A DNA stretch of 9,140 bases, from NCBI GenBank assembly GCA_948829205.1, contig CAQLOA010000010.1:1195-10334 (forward strand), in the 5' to 3' direction. The position numbers and the translations under genes are program-made. This document shows positions 1 through 6,358 of this stretch, piece after piece (the first letter of the stretch is position 1; each line of letters starts with the position of its first letter). Origin of the DNA: an uncultured Eggerthellaceae bacterium (GTDB lineage: Bacteria; Actinomycetota; Coriobacteriia; Coriobacteriales; Eggerthellaceae). Under the pieces are notes generated by a model. The model had not been told where the DNA came from. It did no database searches and worked only from the letters and a program-made list of their open reading frames with translations.

Positions 1-1942
1 ATTCGGAACGGTCGGAGCCTATCCATGCCTCGAAGCCGCCGAACAGGGACAGCACCAGCGACGGCGTCGTCACCCTTAGCGCCGCGACCTTCGACGCGGG
101 CTGCGCCGCCGACCTGAACGAGTTCTCGTGGGTGAGCTCGAACTCCCCTTTGCGTGCCTCGAGCTCGGCGCCTCCCTTGCGGTGCTCGGAAGACTGGGAC
201 AGCAGCGACATCGCCTTGGCCCTGGACGCAGCCACCGTCCTGGCGGACGGAACGTCGTCGAACGCGTACGGCCACAGCTCGCAAGCGGTCTGAAGCGCGT
301 TCGTGGCGGCGCATTCGGCCCAAAGCATGCAGTCTGGGCGCCTTCGCGCCTCGAGGAGGCGAAGAAGTCCCGAGGCCACGGAGACGAGGCCGCAGGGTGC
401 GTCCGCGCCTTCCGGCGAAGTCCCGTCCCGGCGCGCGGACGCGGCACGTTCCTCGACGAACCAAGCCCCCGAGGCCAGAATCGCCGCCCTCGTGTCGCCG
501 TCGGGTGCCGCTGCCGCATCATCCGGGCGTACGGCGTCGCAGAACGCCTTGACGTAAGGCTCGGCCCCTTCGGCCCTGGCAAGCTCCAGGTCGGCGAGCA
601 CGGCCCAGCCGAGCATCCCGCACCCCTCGTCGTCGCCGGATGCGGCGTCGGGGCATGAGTCCCGGAGCACGGCGGCCCTTTGCAGATGCGCCGCCACGCC
701 GTCGCCGGGCCCTTCGGCGGAAAGGGGGCACGCAGCCGCCGCCACGGTCTCGTGCCAGGTGGCCCCGGAGGACTTGAGCACGCGGCAGGCGGCCTTGGCG
801 GCCTCGTCGAAGTCGCCAAGCATCGCGCACGCCCATGCCCTTTTCGCAAGAAGGCCGGAGAGCCCCGCGCCTTCGCATCCCCTCGCACCCTCGGTCATGC
901 CCGCGACGGGAAGCGCCTCGCACTCGGCCAGAAGGGACCATCCCCGCCGTGCCACCCACTTGGAGGCCGATGCCTTTCCCGCAAACGACTGCAGCAGCCC
1001 TGCCGCTCGCCGGGCGTTGCCCTTGCGCCACAGCATGTCGGCCACCGCGAAGCAGAGGGCCTCCTTGTCCTCCTGCAGCGATGGCTTGGCAAGCGACGAC
1101 AGCGACATCTTCGAAAGGGCTGCAAGGTCGGCAAGGGGCGCCTCGACGCTGCAGAACGTTCCCGCATCCATGTCGATTCCAAGGTAAGGGTACATCGAGG
1201 CGAGGTAGGCCGCATCCTCGTGCGCCATGGCGTCCCCTACGAACTCGCCAAGGTCGGACAGGTCGCCTTCGCCGACTGCGAGGATGCAGAACATCAGCAG
1301 CTCGAGCTCGCTGGGGAGCTCCTCCTCGGGGATTCCGCGCAGCAGGCGCTCGACGCCCTTCTCGTCCCAAACCAGGCACGCCGCACGCCTGGCGGGGGCA
1401 AGTCCTGCAGCCTCGTCCTTCGGGAGGTTGCCGCGCAGGCTTTCCATCTCGACCTCGTCGTCTCCGAGCAGCAGCCCGAAGCCGTCGATCGACGTCTTGT
1501 CGAGGAACCGCGCGGACACGACGTCGCCCGAGGGCGCGCACGTGACGATGGCCTCGCATCCGGAGTCCAGAAGCGAGCCGAGGACCTCTTCGAACGCGTC
1601 GGCCCTGTCGGCATCAAGCTGGGGAAGGTCGTCGAACACCACAAGCTTGGCGTCGGGGTCGGCCTTATGCACCTGCCCAAGCAGCGTGGAGTCGTCGAGG
1701 TCGCGGATGAAGCATGGCGAGTCGCACCTTACCCAGAACACGCCCTTGAACCCGAACACCACCTGCGCGTACTCGTAGGCGCAGGTGCTCTTGCCGTAGC
1801 CCTTCGGCGCCACCAGGAACCGGGCCACGTGCCGATCCCGCAGAAGGGCGCCCGTGATTCCGGGCCTCAGGTTGTGCCGCAACCCTACCACCTTCGGCGG
1901 GCGGCTCCCCCTGCAGCAGCATTTCTCGATGAACGTAGGCAT
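1..1942 (-). CDS. MalT/LAL-like STAND ATPase transcriptional regulator, C-terminus cut by window edge
   Basis: Read from an ATG at 1942, the minus strand stays open for 647 codons to the edge with no stop, so the 3' end is missing. A GGGAGG Shine-Dalgarno lies 5 bases before the ATG. Residues 45-53 (APKGYGKST) form the P-loop typical of MalT-like signal-transduction ATPases, and KLVVFDDL at 99-106 is a good Walker B. Residues about 250-615 are Ala/Leu-rich and probably helical, as expected for the TPR-like sensor region of such proteins, but no clear repeat was delimited. The last 18 residues (630-647, including LSLFGGFEAWIG) resemble the first strands of an OmpR/SARP-type winged helix, so DNA binding probably follows outside the window. 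The family usually couples ligand sensing and ATP binding to promoter activation. Ligand and targets cannot be told. The protein is cysteine-rich, with three Cys in a row at 8-10. Shorter overlapping frames here are in other phases. Confidence 0.85.
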   Translation of the reverse strand, partial: MPTFIEKCCCRGSRPPKVVGLRHNLRPGITGALLRDRHVARFLVAPKGYGKSTCAYEYAQVVFGFKGVFWVRCDSPCFIRDLDDSTLLGQVHKADPDAKLVVFDDLPQLDADRADAFEEVLGSLLDSGCEAIVTCAPSGDVVSARFLDKTSIDGFGLLLGDDEVEMESLRGNLPKDEAAGLAPARRAACLVWDEKGVERLLRGIPEEELPSELELLMFCILAVGEGDLSDLGEFVGDAMAHEDAAYLASMYPYLGIDMDAGTFCSVEAPLADLAALSKMSLSSLAKPSLQEDKEALCFAVADMLWRKGNARRAAGLLQSFAGKASASKWVARRGWSLLAECEALPVAGMTEGARGCEGAGLSGLLAKRAWACAMLGDFDEAAKAACRVLKSSGATWHETVAAAACPLSAEGPGDGVAAHLQRAAVLRDSCPDAASGDDEGCGMLGWAVLADLELARAEGAEPYVKAFCDAVRPDDAAAAPDGDTRAAILASGAWFVEERAASARRDGTSPEGADAPCGLVSVASGLLRLLEARRRPDCMLWAECAATNALQTACELWPYAFDDVPSARTVAASRAKAMSLLSQSSEHRKGGAELEARKGEFELTHENSFRSAAQPASKVAALRVTTPSLVLSLFGGFEAWIGSDRSE

Positions 1943-1981
1943 CGCGGCCTCCCGTCTTCTTGATTCCTCGAAGTTCGAAGA

Positions 1982-2010
1982 ATGCTATGCACGGATGCCG
2001 CAGGATGCAA
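1982..2010 (-). promoter_or_regulatory. candidate promoter for the STAND regulator gene
   Basis: On the minus strand TTGCAT (2005-2010) and TAGCAT (1982-1987) are separated by exactly 17 bases and lie about 40 bases before the ATG at 1942. The boxes match the sigma-70 consensus at 3 of 6 and 4 of 6 positions, so it is weak. The spacing and position are the main support. A hairpin sits 13 bases upstream of the -35 box. Transcription from the rsfS side is an alternative. Confidence 0.3.
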
Positions 2011-2023
2011 GGGCCGCGCGCGC

Positions 2024-2041
2024 CGGAAGCCGGCGCTTCCG
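2024..2041. repeat. inverted repeat in the gap between rsfS and the regulator
   Basis: CGGAAGC and GCTTCCG form a perfect 7-base stem around a 4-base loop (CGGC). No T-run follows on either strand, so it is not a canonical intrinsic terminator. Its place just upstream of the candidate promoter would suit an operator or a weak transcript-end structure. The function is not established. Confidence 0.4.
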
Positions 2042-2074
2042 TGCGTCCGAACGCGCGGAACTGTTCGCCGAGGC

Positions 2075-2093
2075 CCGAATAAAGTCTATTCGG
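2075..2093. repeat. inverted repeat overlapping the rsfS stop codon
   Basis: CCGAATA and TATTCGG form a perfect 7-base stem with a 5-base loop. The TAG stop of rsfS (2086-2088) lies within it. No T-tract follows on the minus strand. It could protect the 3' end of the operon mRNA or be a protein-binding palindrome. It is clearly present as a repeat, but its role is unknown. Confidence 0.4.
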
Positions 2094-2547
2094 AGGGGCC
2101 AGCGGAAGCGGCAGGCGCAGGGACGGCCGCCTCCTCGATGAGCCTGGCGATGCGGTCGGAGTACTCCAGGTTCTCGAAGCCTTCCTCGGAGGCGAGGTCG
2201 ATGACGGGCGCGTCGTTCCAGAGCTGCTCTAGCATGTAGTAGTCGCGTGCCTCCGGCTGGAAGACGTGCACCACGATGCACCCGTAGTCCAGAAGCGACC
2301 ACGACCCGTCGTTGGACATCTCGCGGGCGAGCGGCTTGAGGCCGCTCTTCTCGCGAAGGTCGTCCTCGACGGCGTCGACGATCGCGTCGACCTGGCGCGG
2401 GTTGGACGCGGTGGCTATCACGAAGTAGTCGGTGACGCCTATGAGATCGTGCACCTCCTGCACCATGATGTCGGTCGCCTTCTTTCCGTCGGCCGCCCTG
2501 GCCGCGGTCAGCGCTGCCGCGCGCGAAGTCTGAAGCGTGTCAGTCAT
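2086..2547 (-). CDS. rsfS: ribosomal silencing factor RsfS (Iojap/DUF143 family)
   Basis: The 153-residue product matches RsfS, which binds ribosomal protein L14 on the large subunit and blocks subunit joining when nutrients are scarce. Visible family features are the VTDYFVIATASNPRQVDAI stretch (38-56) and the GSWSLLDYG block (81-89), followed by VFQPEARDYYMLEQLW (95-110). The tail after about residue 140 is Ala/Pro-rich, low in complexity and probably disordered. The ATG at 2547 overlaps the end of yqeK by 8 bases (ATGACTGA), so translation is probably coupled. An AGAAGG Shine-Dalgarno lies about 8 bases upstream, inside yqeK. It is the last gene of the obgE-to-rsfS cluster. Pairing with nadD and yqeK is common in Gram-positive bacteria, which supports the call. 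Confidence 0.96.
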   Translation of the reverse strand: MTDTLQTSRAAALTAARAADGKKATDIMVQEVHDLIGVTDYFVIATASNPRQVDAIVDAVEDDLREKSGLKPLAREMSNDGSWSLLDYGCIVVHVFQPEARDYYMLEQLWNDAPVIDLASEEGFENLEYSDRIARLIEEAAVPAPAASAGPSE

Positions 2548-3187
2548 TCCTACCGCCTTCTCGTTTCCTCTTCCCGTGCTTCCCAGGCTTCGGCCGGGAA
2601 GCGGCGTATGCGTTCCATACAGGTATGGTATCAGGGTGCAGGACGCGATTGTTCCTCACCAGGGCCAAAGTCCAGAACTTGTACACCTCGAAGAACAGCT
2701 CGTCGAGCGTCACGCGCCCGACGTCGTCCTGCAGCCCCTCCAACCCGTCGAAGTTCCTGCCCGGCTCGATGGCGTCGGCCACGTATATCACCTTGTCCAG
2801 GTCGCTCATGTCAAGGGCGCCCGTGGTGTGCCTGTAGATCGCCTGGATAACGTCGTCCGGAATGCCGGGATGCTCGCGTGCGAGCGCAACCGAAGCCGTA
2901 GGGCCGTGCAGGACCTGAGGCATGTTCTCCACCACCCATGGCCCAACCTGCTGCTCAATGCCCAGCTCGCGCACGCGCTGGCGGATCTGGTCGTCGTCGA
3001 GGCCCTTGTCCCAGTCGTGAAGCAGCCCAGCGAGCCGCGCCTTGCGCTCGTCGCACCCGTAGACGCGCGCCAGCATGGCTGCGGTGTCCGACACGCCGAG
3101 TATGTGCCTCAGGCGCTTCGGGCTCACCCTGTCCTTCGACTCGGCGAGCATCTCGTCGTGGAATTCGTCGCTCAAAGGGTCAGCCAC
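2540..3187 (-). CDS. yqeK: YqeK family HD-domain hydrolase (probable Ap4A hydrolase)
   Basis: The product is a 215-residue HD-superfamily metal hydrolase. YqeK proteins hydrolyse diadenosine tetraphosphate symmetrically to ADP. Numbered from the chosen start, likely metal and active-site residues are H28, the HD pair H57-D58 in LLHDWDK, H94 in LHGP, H120 in RHTTG and D138 in YVADAIEP. The C-terminal tail (about 198-213) is strongly basic. I chose the GTG at 3187 because GGAGG lies 8 bases upstream and this gives an 8-base overlap with the nadD stop (GTGGCTGA), mirroring the next junction. An ATG at 3211 in the same frame would add 8 residues (223 aa) and overlap nadD by 32 bases, with a poorer Shine-Dalgarno; an ATG at 3202 is also possible. 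Sitting between nadD and rsfS is the usual place for this gene. Confidence 0.94.
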   Translation of the reverse strand: MADPLSDEFHDEMLAESKDRVSPKRLRHILGVSDTAAMLARVYGCDERKARLAGLLHDWDKGLDDDQIRQRVRELGIEQQVGPWVVENMPQVLHGPTASVALAREHPGIPDDVIQAIYRHTTGALDMSDLDKVIYVADAIEPGRNFDGLEGLQDDVGRVTLDELFFEVYKFWTLALVRNNRVLHPDTIPVWNAYAASRPKPGKHGKRKREGGRND

Positions 3188-3899
3188 GTTCTCCGCCTCC
3201 ATATATCCCATGCCGCTCGATGTAGTCCCTCACCGCGTCGGGGACTAGGTACCGCACCGTGTCGCCCTCGCGCACGCGTCGCCGCACGTCGCTCGACGAT
3301 ATGTCGAGCAGCGGGGCGTCCACCCATTCCACGTCGAACCCCTTCGCCCTTGCCGCGGCAAGCAGGGCGGCGCTGTCCTCGCGTCCCGGCCTGGCCACGC
3401 ACACGAATGTGGCAAGCCGGGCAAGCTGTTCCTGCTCGTGCCATCCGGGAAGGGTTGACAAGGTGTCGGCGCCGATGATGAAGAACAGCTGCACCTCGTC
3501 GGGGAGCATGGCGCGGAGCTCGCGCAACGTGTCGGACGTGTAGGTCTTCCCCTCCCTGCCGGCCTCCAGCGTGCTCACCGAAAACGCTGGGTTGCCCTCT
3601 ACGGCAAGGCGGCACATGTCGATGCGGGCCTCCACGTCCACGATGTCCCGGCCGCCCTTCATCCATGGGCGTGGGGCGACCATGAACTGCACCTCGTCCA
3701 GCCCGCAGGCGTCGCGCGCCATCTCGGCGCAGGCCAGATGGCCCACGTGCACGGGGTCGAAGGTCCCGCCCATCACGCCAAGCCTGGCGCAACCGTAGAC
3801 CTCGGCCATGCGCACCACCTTCTGCAGGGGGTCGTCGCGCCCCAGCACGGGCCTCGCGCCTTCCAGGTTGCCCGCCGCTTGGTCGGTAGCTCTTTCCAT
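3180..3899 (-). CDS. nadD: nicotinate-nucleotide adenylyltransferase NadD
   Basis: NadD transfers AMP from ATP to nicotinate mononucleotide, giving deamido-NAD in NAD synthesis. The 239-residue product has the nucleotidyltransferase motif GGTFDPVHVGH (44-54), a conserved lysine region around K81, TYTSDTL (119-125), GADTLSTLPGW (143-153) and the ISSSDVRRRV signature (200-209). The ATG at 3899 directly abuts the proA stop (TAGATG) and leaves a 40-residue N-terminal extension before the Rossmann strand, longer than in most family members. An in-frame ATG at residue 31 (position 3809), preceded by AAGGTGG about 5 bases upstream, is a credible alternative and would give 209 residues. The identity is secure; the start is less so. 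The gene overlaps yqeK at its 3' end. Confidence 0.96.
   Translation of the reverse strand: MERATDQAAGNLEGARPVLGRDDPLQKVVRMAEVYGCARLGVMGGTFDPVHVGHLACAEMARDACGLDEVQFMVAPRPWMKGGRDIVDVEARIDMCRLAVEGNPAFSVSTLEAGREGKTYTSDTLRELRAMLPDEVQLFFIIGADTLSTLPGWHEQEQLARLATFVCVARPGREDSAALLAAARAKGFDVEWVDAPLLDISSSDVRRRVREGDTVRYLVPDAVRDYIERHGIYGGGERG
3191..3200 (-). promoter_or_regulatory. ribosome binding site deciding the yqeK start
   Basis: GGAGGCGGAG on the minus strand lies inside the end of nadD. The GGAGG core is 8 bases from the GTG at 3187. The upstream in-frame ATGs at 3211 and 3202 precede or overlap this site and cannot use it. It therefore favours the GTG start. Confidence 0.55.
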
Positions 3900-5183
3900 C
3901 TACGCCCTTGTCTGCCCGTCGCCGTGCAGCACGTACTTGTACGACGTGAGGGCGTCCAGGGCGAAAGGCCCGCGTGCGTGTATCTTCTGCGTGGATATGC
4001 CTATCTCGGCGCCCAGCCCGAACTGCCCGCCGTCGGTGAAGGCCGTGGAAGCGTTCACGTAGACCGCCGCCGCGTCGACCGCCTTGCAGAACAGGTCGGC
4101 GGCCTGCGCGTCCTCGGCCACGATGGCCTCGGAGTGCTTGGTGCCGTACTTGTTCACGTGGTCGACGGCCTCGCGCACGCCGCCCACGCACCTTACGGCG
4201 ATCTCGGGAGCAAGGTACTCCGTGGCCCAGTCGTGCGCCTCGGCGGCAACGAGCAGCTCCGCGTCGACCCCGGCATCGGCCGCGATGCGCATGGCCATGT
4301 CGTCGACGTGCATCACGACGCCGTGCGAAGCCAGCGCCGACAGAACGTCCGGCAGCACGTCGGCGGCCACGGACTCGTCGACCAGCAGCGTTTCGGCCGC
4401 GTTGCACACGCCGTAGCGCCGGCACTTGGCGTTCTCGACTATCGCCACCGCCTTGTCCTTGTCGCAACTCTCATGCAGGTAGACGTGGCAGTTCCCCGTG
4501 CCGGTCTCGATGACGGGGACCTTCGACGCCTCGACGCAGTGCGAGATCAGCCCGGCCCCTCCGCGCGGGATCAGCACGTCGACCACGCCTCGAAGGGACA
4601 TCAGCACGTCGGTCGCGCGGCGGTCGGTGGTCGACACGCAGCAGATGGAGTTCTCGGGCATCCCCGCGCGCGTCGCAGCTTCGGCCAACACGCCCGCGAT
4701 GGCCTCGTTCGACCCGGCGGCCATGCTCCCGCCCCTGAGGACGCAGGCGTTGCCGGACTTGATGCAGATGCCCGCGGCGTCGGCGGTCACGTTGGGGCGA
4801 GCCTCGTACACCATCGCGACGACGCCCAATGGCACCGACACGCGCTCGAGCCTGATTCCGTTGTACATCTCCCTGTCCATCTGCACGACGCCGACCGGGT
4901 CTGGGAGCGCGACGAGGTCCTCCAGGGCCGAGGCCATGGCCTCGATGCGCCCCTCGTCCAGCATCAGGCGGTCCAGCAGCGAGTCCTTGGTGCCGGCCTC
5001 CCTCGCCCTCGACATGTCGCAGGCGTTTGCCTCGAGTATGGCGCCGCTGTTGTCCCTCAGGGCGTCCGCCATCGCCTGCAACGCCGCGTTGCGTTCGTCT
5101 TCGCCCTTCATGGCCAGCTCGGCCGAGGCCTGCTTGGCCGATGCCGCCAAGGCCCCTATCTCAAGCTCAAGTCCGTCCGTCAT
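3900..5183 (-). CDS. proA: glutamate-5-semialdehyde dehydrogenase (gamma-glutamyl phosphate reductase) ProA
   Basis: ProA reduces gamma-glutamyl phosphate with NADPH to glutamate-5-semialdehyde, the second step of proline synthesis. The 427 residues are the normal family length. The catalytic cysteine is C260 in VCNAAETLLV. Other landmarks are SVPLGVVAMVYEARPNVT (116-133), the glycine-rich GTGN (228-231) and the C-terminal block FTDGGQFGLGAEIGISTQK (382-400). The start is the ATG at 5183, with GGAG 8 bases upstream. The reading frame happens to stay open far upstream across proB, but that stretch has no family similarity. The gene lies 44 bases after proB, the only real spacer in the cluster, and its stop touches the nadD start. 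Unlike many proA genes it sits inside a ribosome-assembly and NAD cluster. Confidence 0.98.
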   Translation of the reverse strand: MTDGLELEIGALAASAKQASAELAMKGEDERNAALQAMADALRDNSGAILEANACDMSRAREAGTKDSLLDRLMLDEGRIEAMASALEDLVALPDPVGVVQMDREMYNGIRLERVSVPLGVVAMVYEARPNVTADAAGICIKSGNACVLRGGSMAAGSNEAIAGVLAEAATRAGMPENSICCVSTTDRRATDVLMSLRGVVDVLIPRGGAGLISHCVEASKVPVIETGTGNCHVYLHESCDKDKAVAIVENAKCRRYGVCNAAETLLVDESVAADVLPDVLSALASHGVVMHVDDMAMRIAADAGVDAELLVAAEAHDWATEYLAPEIAVRCVGGVREAVDHVNKYGTKHSEAIVAEDAQAADLFCKAVDAAAVYVNASTAFTDGGQFGLGAEIGISTQKIHARGPFALDALTSYKYVLHGDGQTRA

Positions 5184-5210
5184 CCGAGCATCTCCTCGTC
5201 GCAATCCGTT

Positions 5211-5227
5211 CGGGCGCACTCCGCCCG
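5211..5227 (-). repeat. GC hairpin in the proB-proA spacer
   Basis: Immediately after the proB TGA, the minus strand reads CGGGCG, GAGTG, CGCCCG: a perfect 6-base G+C stem with a 5-base loop. No T-run follows, so it should not terminate. It could slow ribosomes or RNases between the two cistrons, or be incidental to the G+C bias. Confidence 0.4.
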
Positions 5228-6358
5228 TCACTCGAACACTATCAGGTCGTCGCGGTGCACGACGGGCTTCTCCGCAAGGTAGGAAAGCAACCTGTTCGAG
5301 GCCAGCTCCTCGCTGGTCCTGCCCTTGGCCAGGCTTATCTCGTCGCTTCCCGAGGACACCTTGCCGCGCGCTATGACGAAGCCGTCCCCGTCCTCGATGT
5401 CGACGATGTCGCCCTCGTCGAAGGCGCCCTTCACGTCGCTTACCCCCACGGCCAGAAGCGAGCTTCCGCGCCTGAGCAGCGCGCTCTTCGCCCCGTCGTC
5501 CACCACCTGGCTTCCCCGCGAGCTGTCGCCAAGGGCAAGCCACAGCTTCTTGGGGGTTATGGAATGAGGCCTCTCGCTGCAGGCGAACACGGTGCCGGGG
5601 CAGCGCCCGTTCGCCGTGTCCACGATCGCGCCGGGGCGCTTGCCGTTCACTATGGCCATCGGGATCCCCGCGGCCATCATCACGCGCGCGGCCCGCACCT
5701 TGGTGAGCATGCCCCCCGATCCGGCGACGCTTCCCGTGCCGCCCGCCACCGCGATCACGCCCGGGTCGATGGACGCCACCTCGGGGATGAGGTTCGCATG
5801 GGCGCTCTTCGCGGGGTTCGCGTCGTAGAGCCCGTCGATGTCGGACGCCACCACCAGCAGCGTTGCGTCGGTCAGGCAGGCCACCAGCGCGGCCAGGCTG
5901 TCGTTGTCGCCGAAGCGGATCTGCTCGACCGAGACGGTGTCGTTCTCGTTGACCACCGGAACGACGCCCATGTCCAGAAGCCTGTCGAACGTGTCGCGGG
6001 CATGGAGGTAGGACTCGCGGTCGGCGGTGTCGCGCCTGGTTAGCAGCACCAGCGACGTGACGACGCCGTGCCGCTGGAAAGACTCGGCATAGGCGCCCAC
6101 GAGCTCGCTTTGACCCACCGAGGCCGCCGCCTGCAGCGTCGGCATGTCGGAGGGCCGGACGCTTATCCCCAGCCTTCCAAGGCCGCAGGCTATGGCTCCG
6201 GAAGACACGAGCACGACCTGCCATCCCTCGTTCCTCAGCTCGGCCAGCTGGCTGGCAAGGTCGTCCATGTAGGCATGGTCTATAGAGCTGTCGGAGGTGG
6301 TGAGCGTCGAAGACCCTACCTTGACGACCAGCCTCCTTCTCTCGGGTGTGCGGTCCAT
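5228..6358 (-). CDS. proB: glutamate 5-kinase ProB (kinase plus PUA domain)
   Basis: ProB phosphorylates glutamate with ATP, the first and usually proline-inhibited step of proline synthesis; the unstable product passes to ProA. The 376 residues contain an amino-acid-kinase domain (about 8-260) with VVKVGSS (11-17), VSSGAIACG (51-59), the glutamate-binding NENDTVS (137-143), FGDND (149-153), SDIDGLYD (172-179) and GTGSVAGSGGMLTK (207-220). A C-terminal PUA domain (about 280-370) follows, as in Escherichia coli-type enzymes. The ATG at 6358 shares one base with the obgE stop (TGATG), a classic coupling arrangement, so ProB translation should depend on ribosomes finishing obgE. The stop is followed by a GC hairpin and then proA. 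Confidence 0.98.
   Translation of the reverse strand: MDRTPERRRLVVKVGSSTLTTSDSSIDHAYMDDLASQLAELRNEGWQVVLVSSGAIACGLGRLGISVRPSDMPTLQAAASVGQSELVGAYAESFQRHGVVTSLVLLTRRDTADRESYLHARDTFDRLLDMGVVPVVNENDTVSVEQIRFGDNDSLAALVACLTDATLLVVASDIDGLYDANPAKSAHANLIPEVASIDPGVIAVAGGTGSVAGSGGMLTKVRAARVMMAAGIPMAIVNGKRPGAIVDTANGRCPGTVFACSERPHSITPKKLWLALGDSSRGSQVVDDGAKSALLRRGSSLLAVGVSDVKGAFDEGDIVDIEDGDGFVIARGKVSSGSDEISLAKGRTSEELASNRLLSYLAEKPVVHRDDLIVFE

Noticed and set aside
519..1559. 346-codon minus-strand frame, Arg/Gly/Ala-rich, and similar neighbours at 76-888, 895-1215, 1294-1680 and 1665-1922
   Set aside because: They are in different phases from the regulator frame, have unnatural Arg-rich composition, and lack motifs or continuity.
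680..1963. 427-codon plus-strand open frame
   Set aside because: It is antisense to the STAND regulator, has no recognisable domain, and is an open frame expected from strong G/C codon bias.
3188..3211. Longer YqeK start at the ATG at 3211
   Set aside because: Kept only as an alternative: the Shine-Dalgarno is poor and the overlap with nadD long, compared with the well-placed GTG.
3738..5282. 514-codon plus-strand open frame
   Set aside because: It lies antisense to nadD and proA, which have unmistakable motifs; its composition is low in complexity and His/Val/Gly/Arg-rich, as antisense shadows are.
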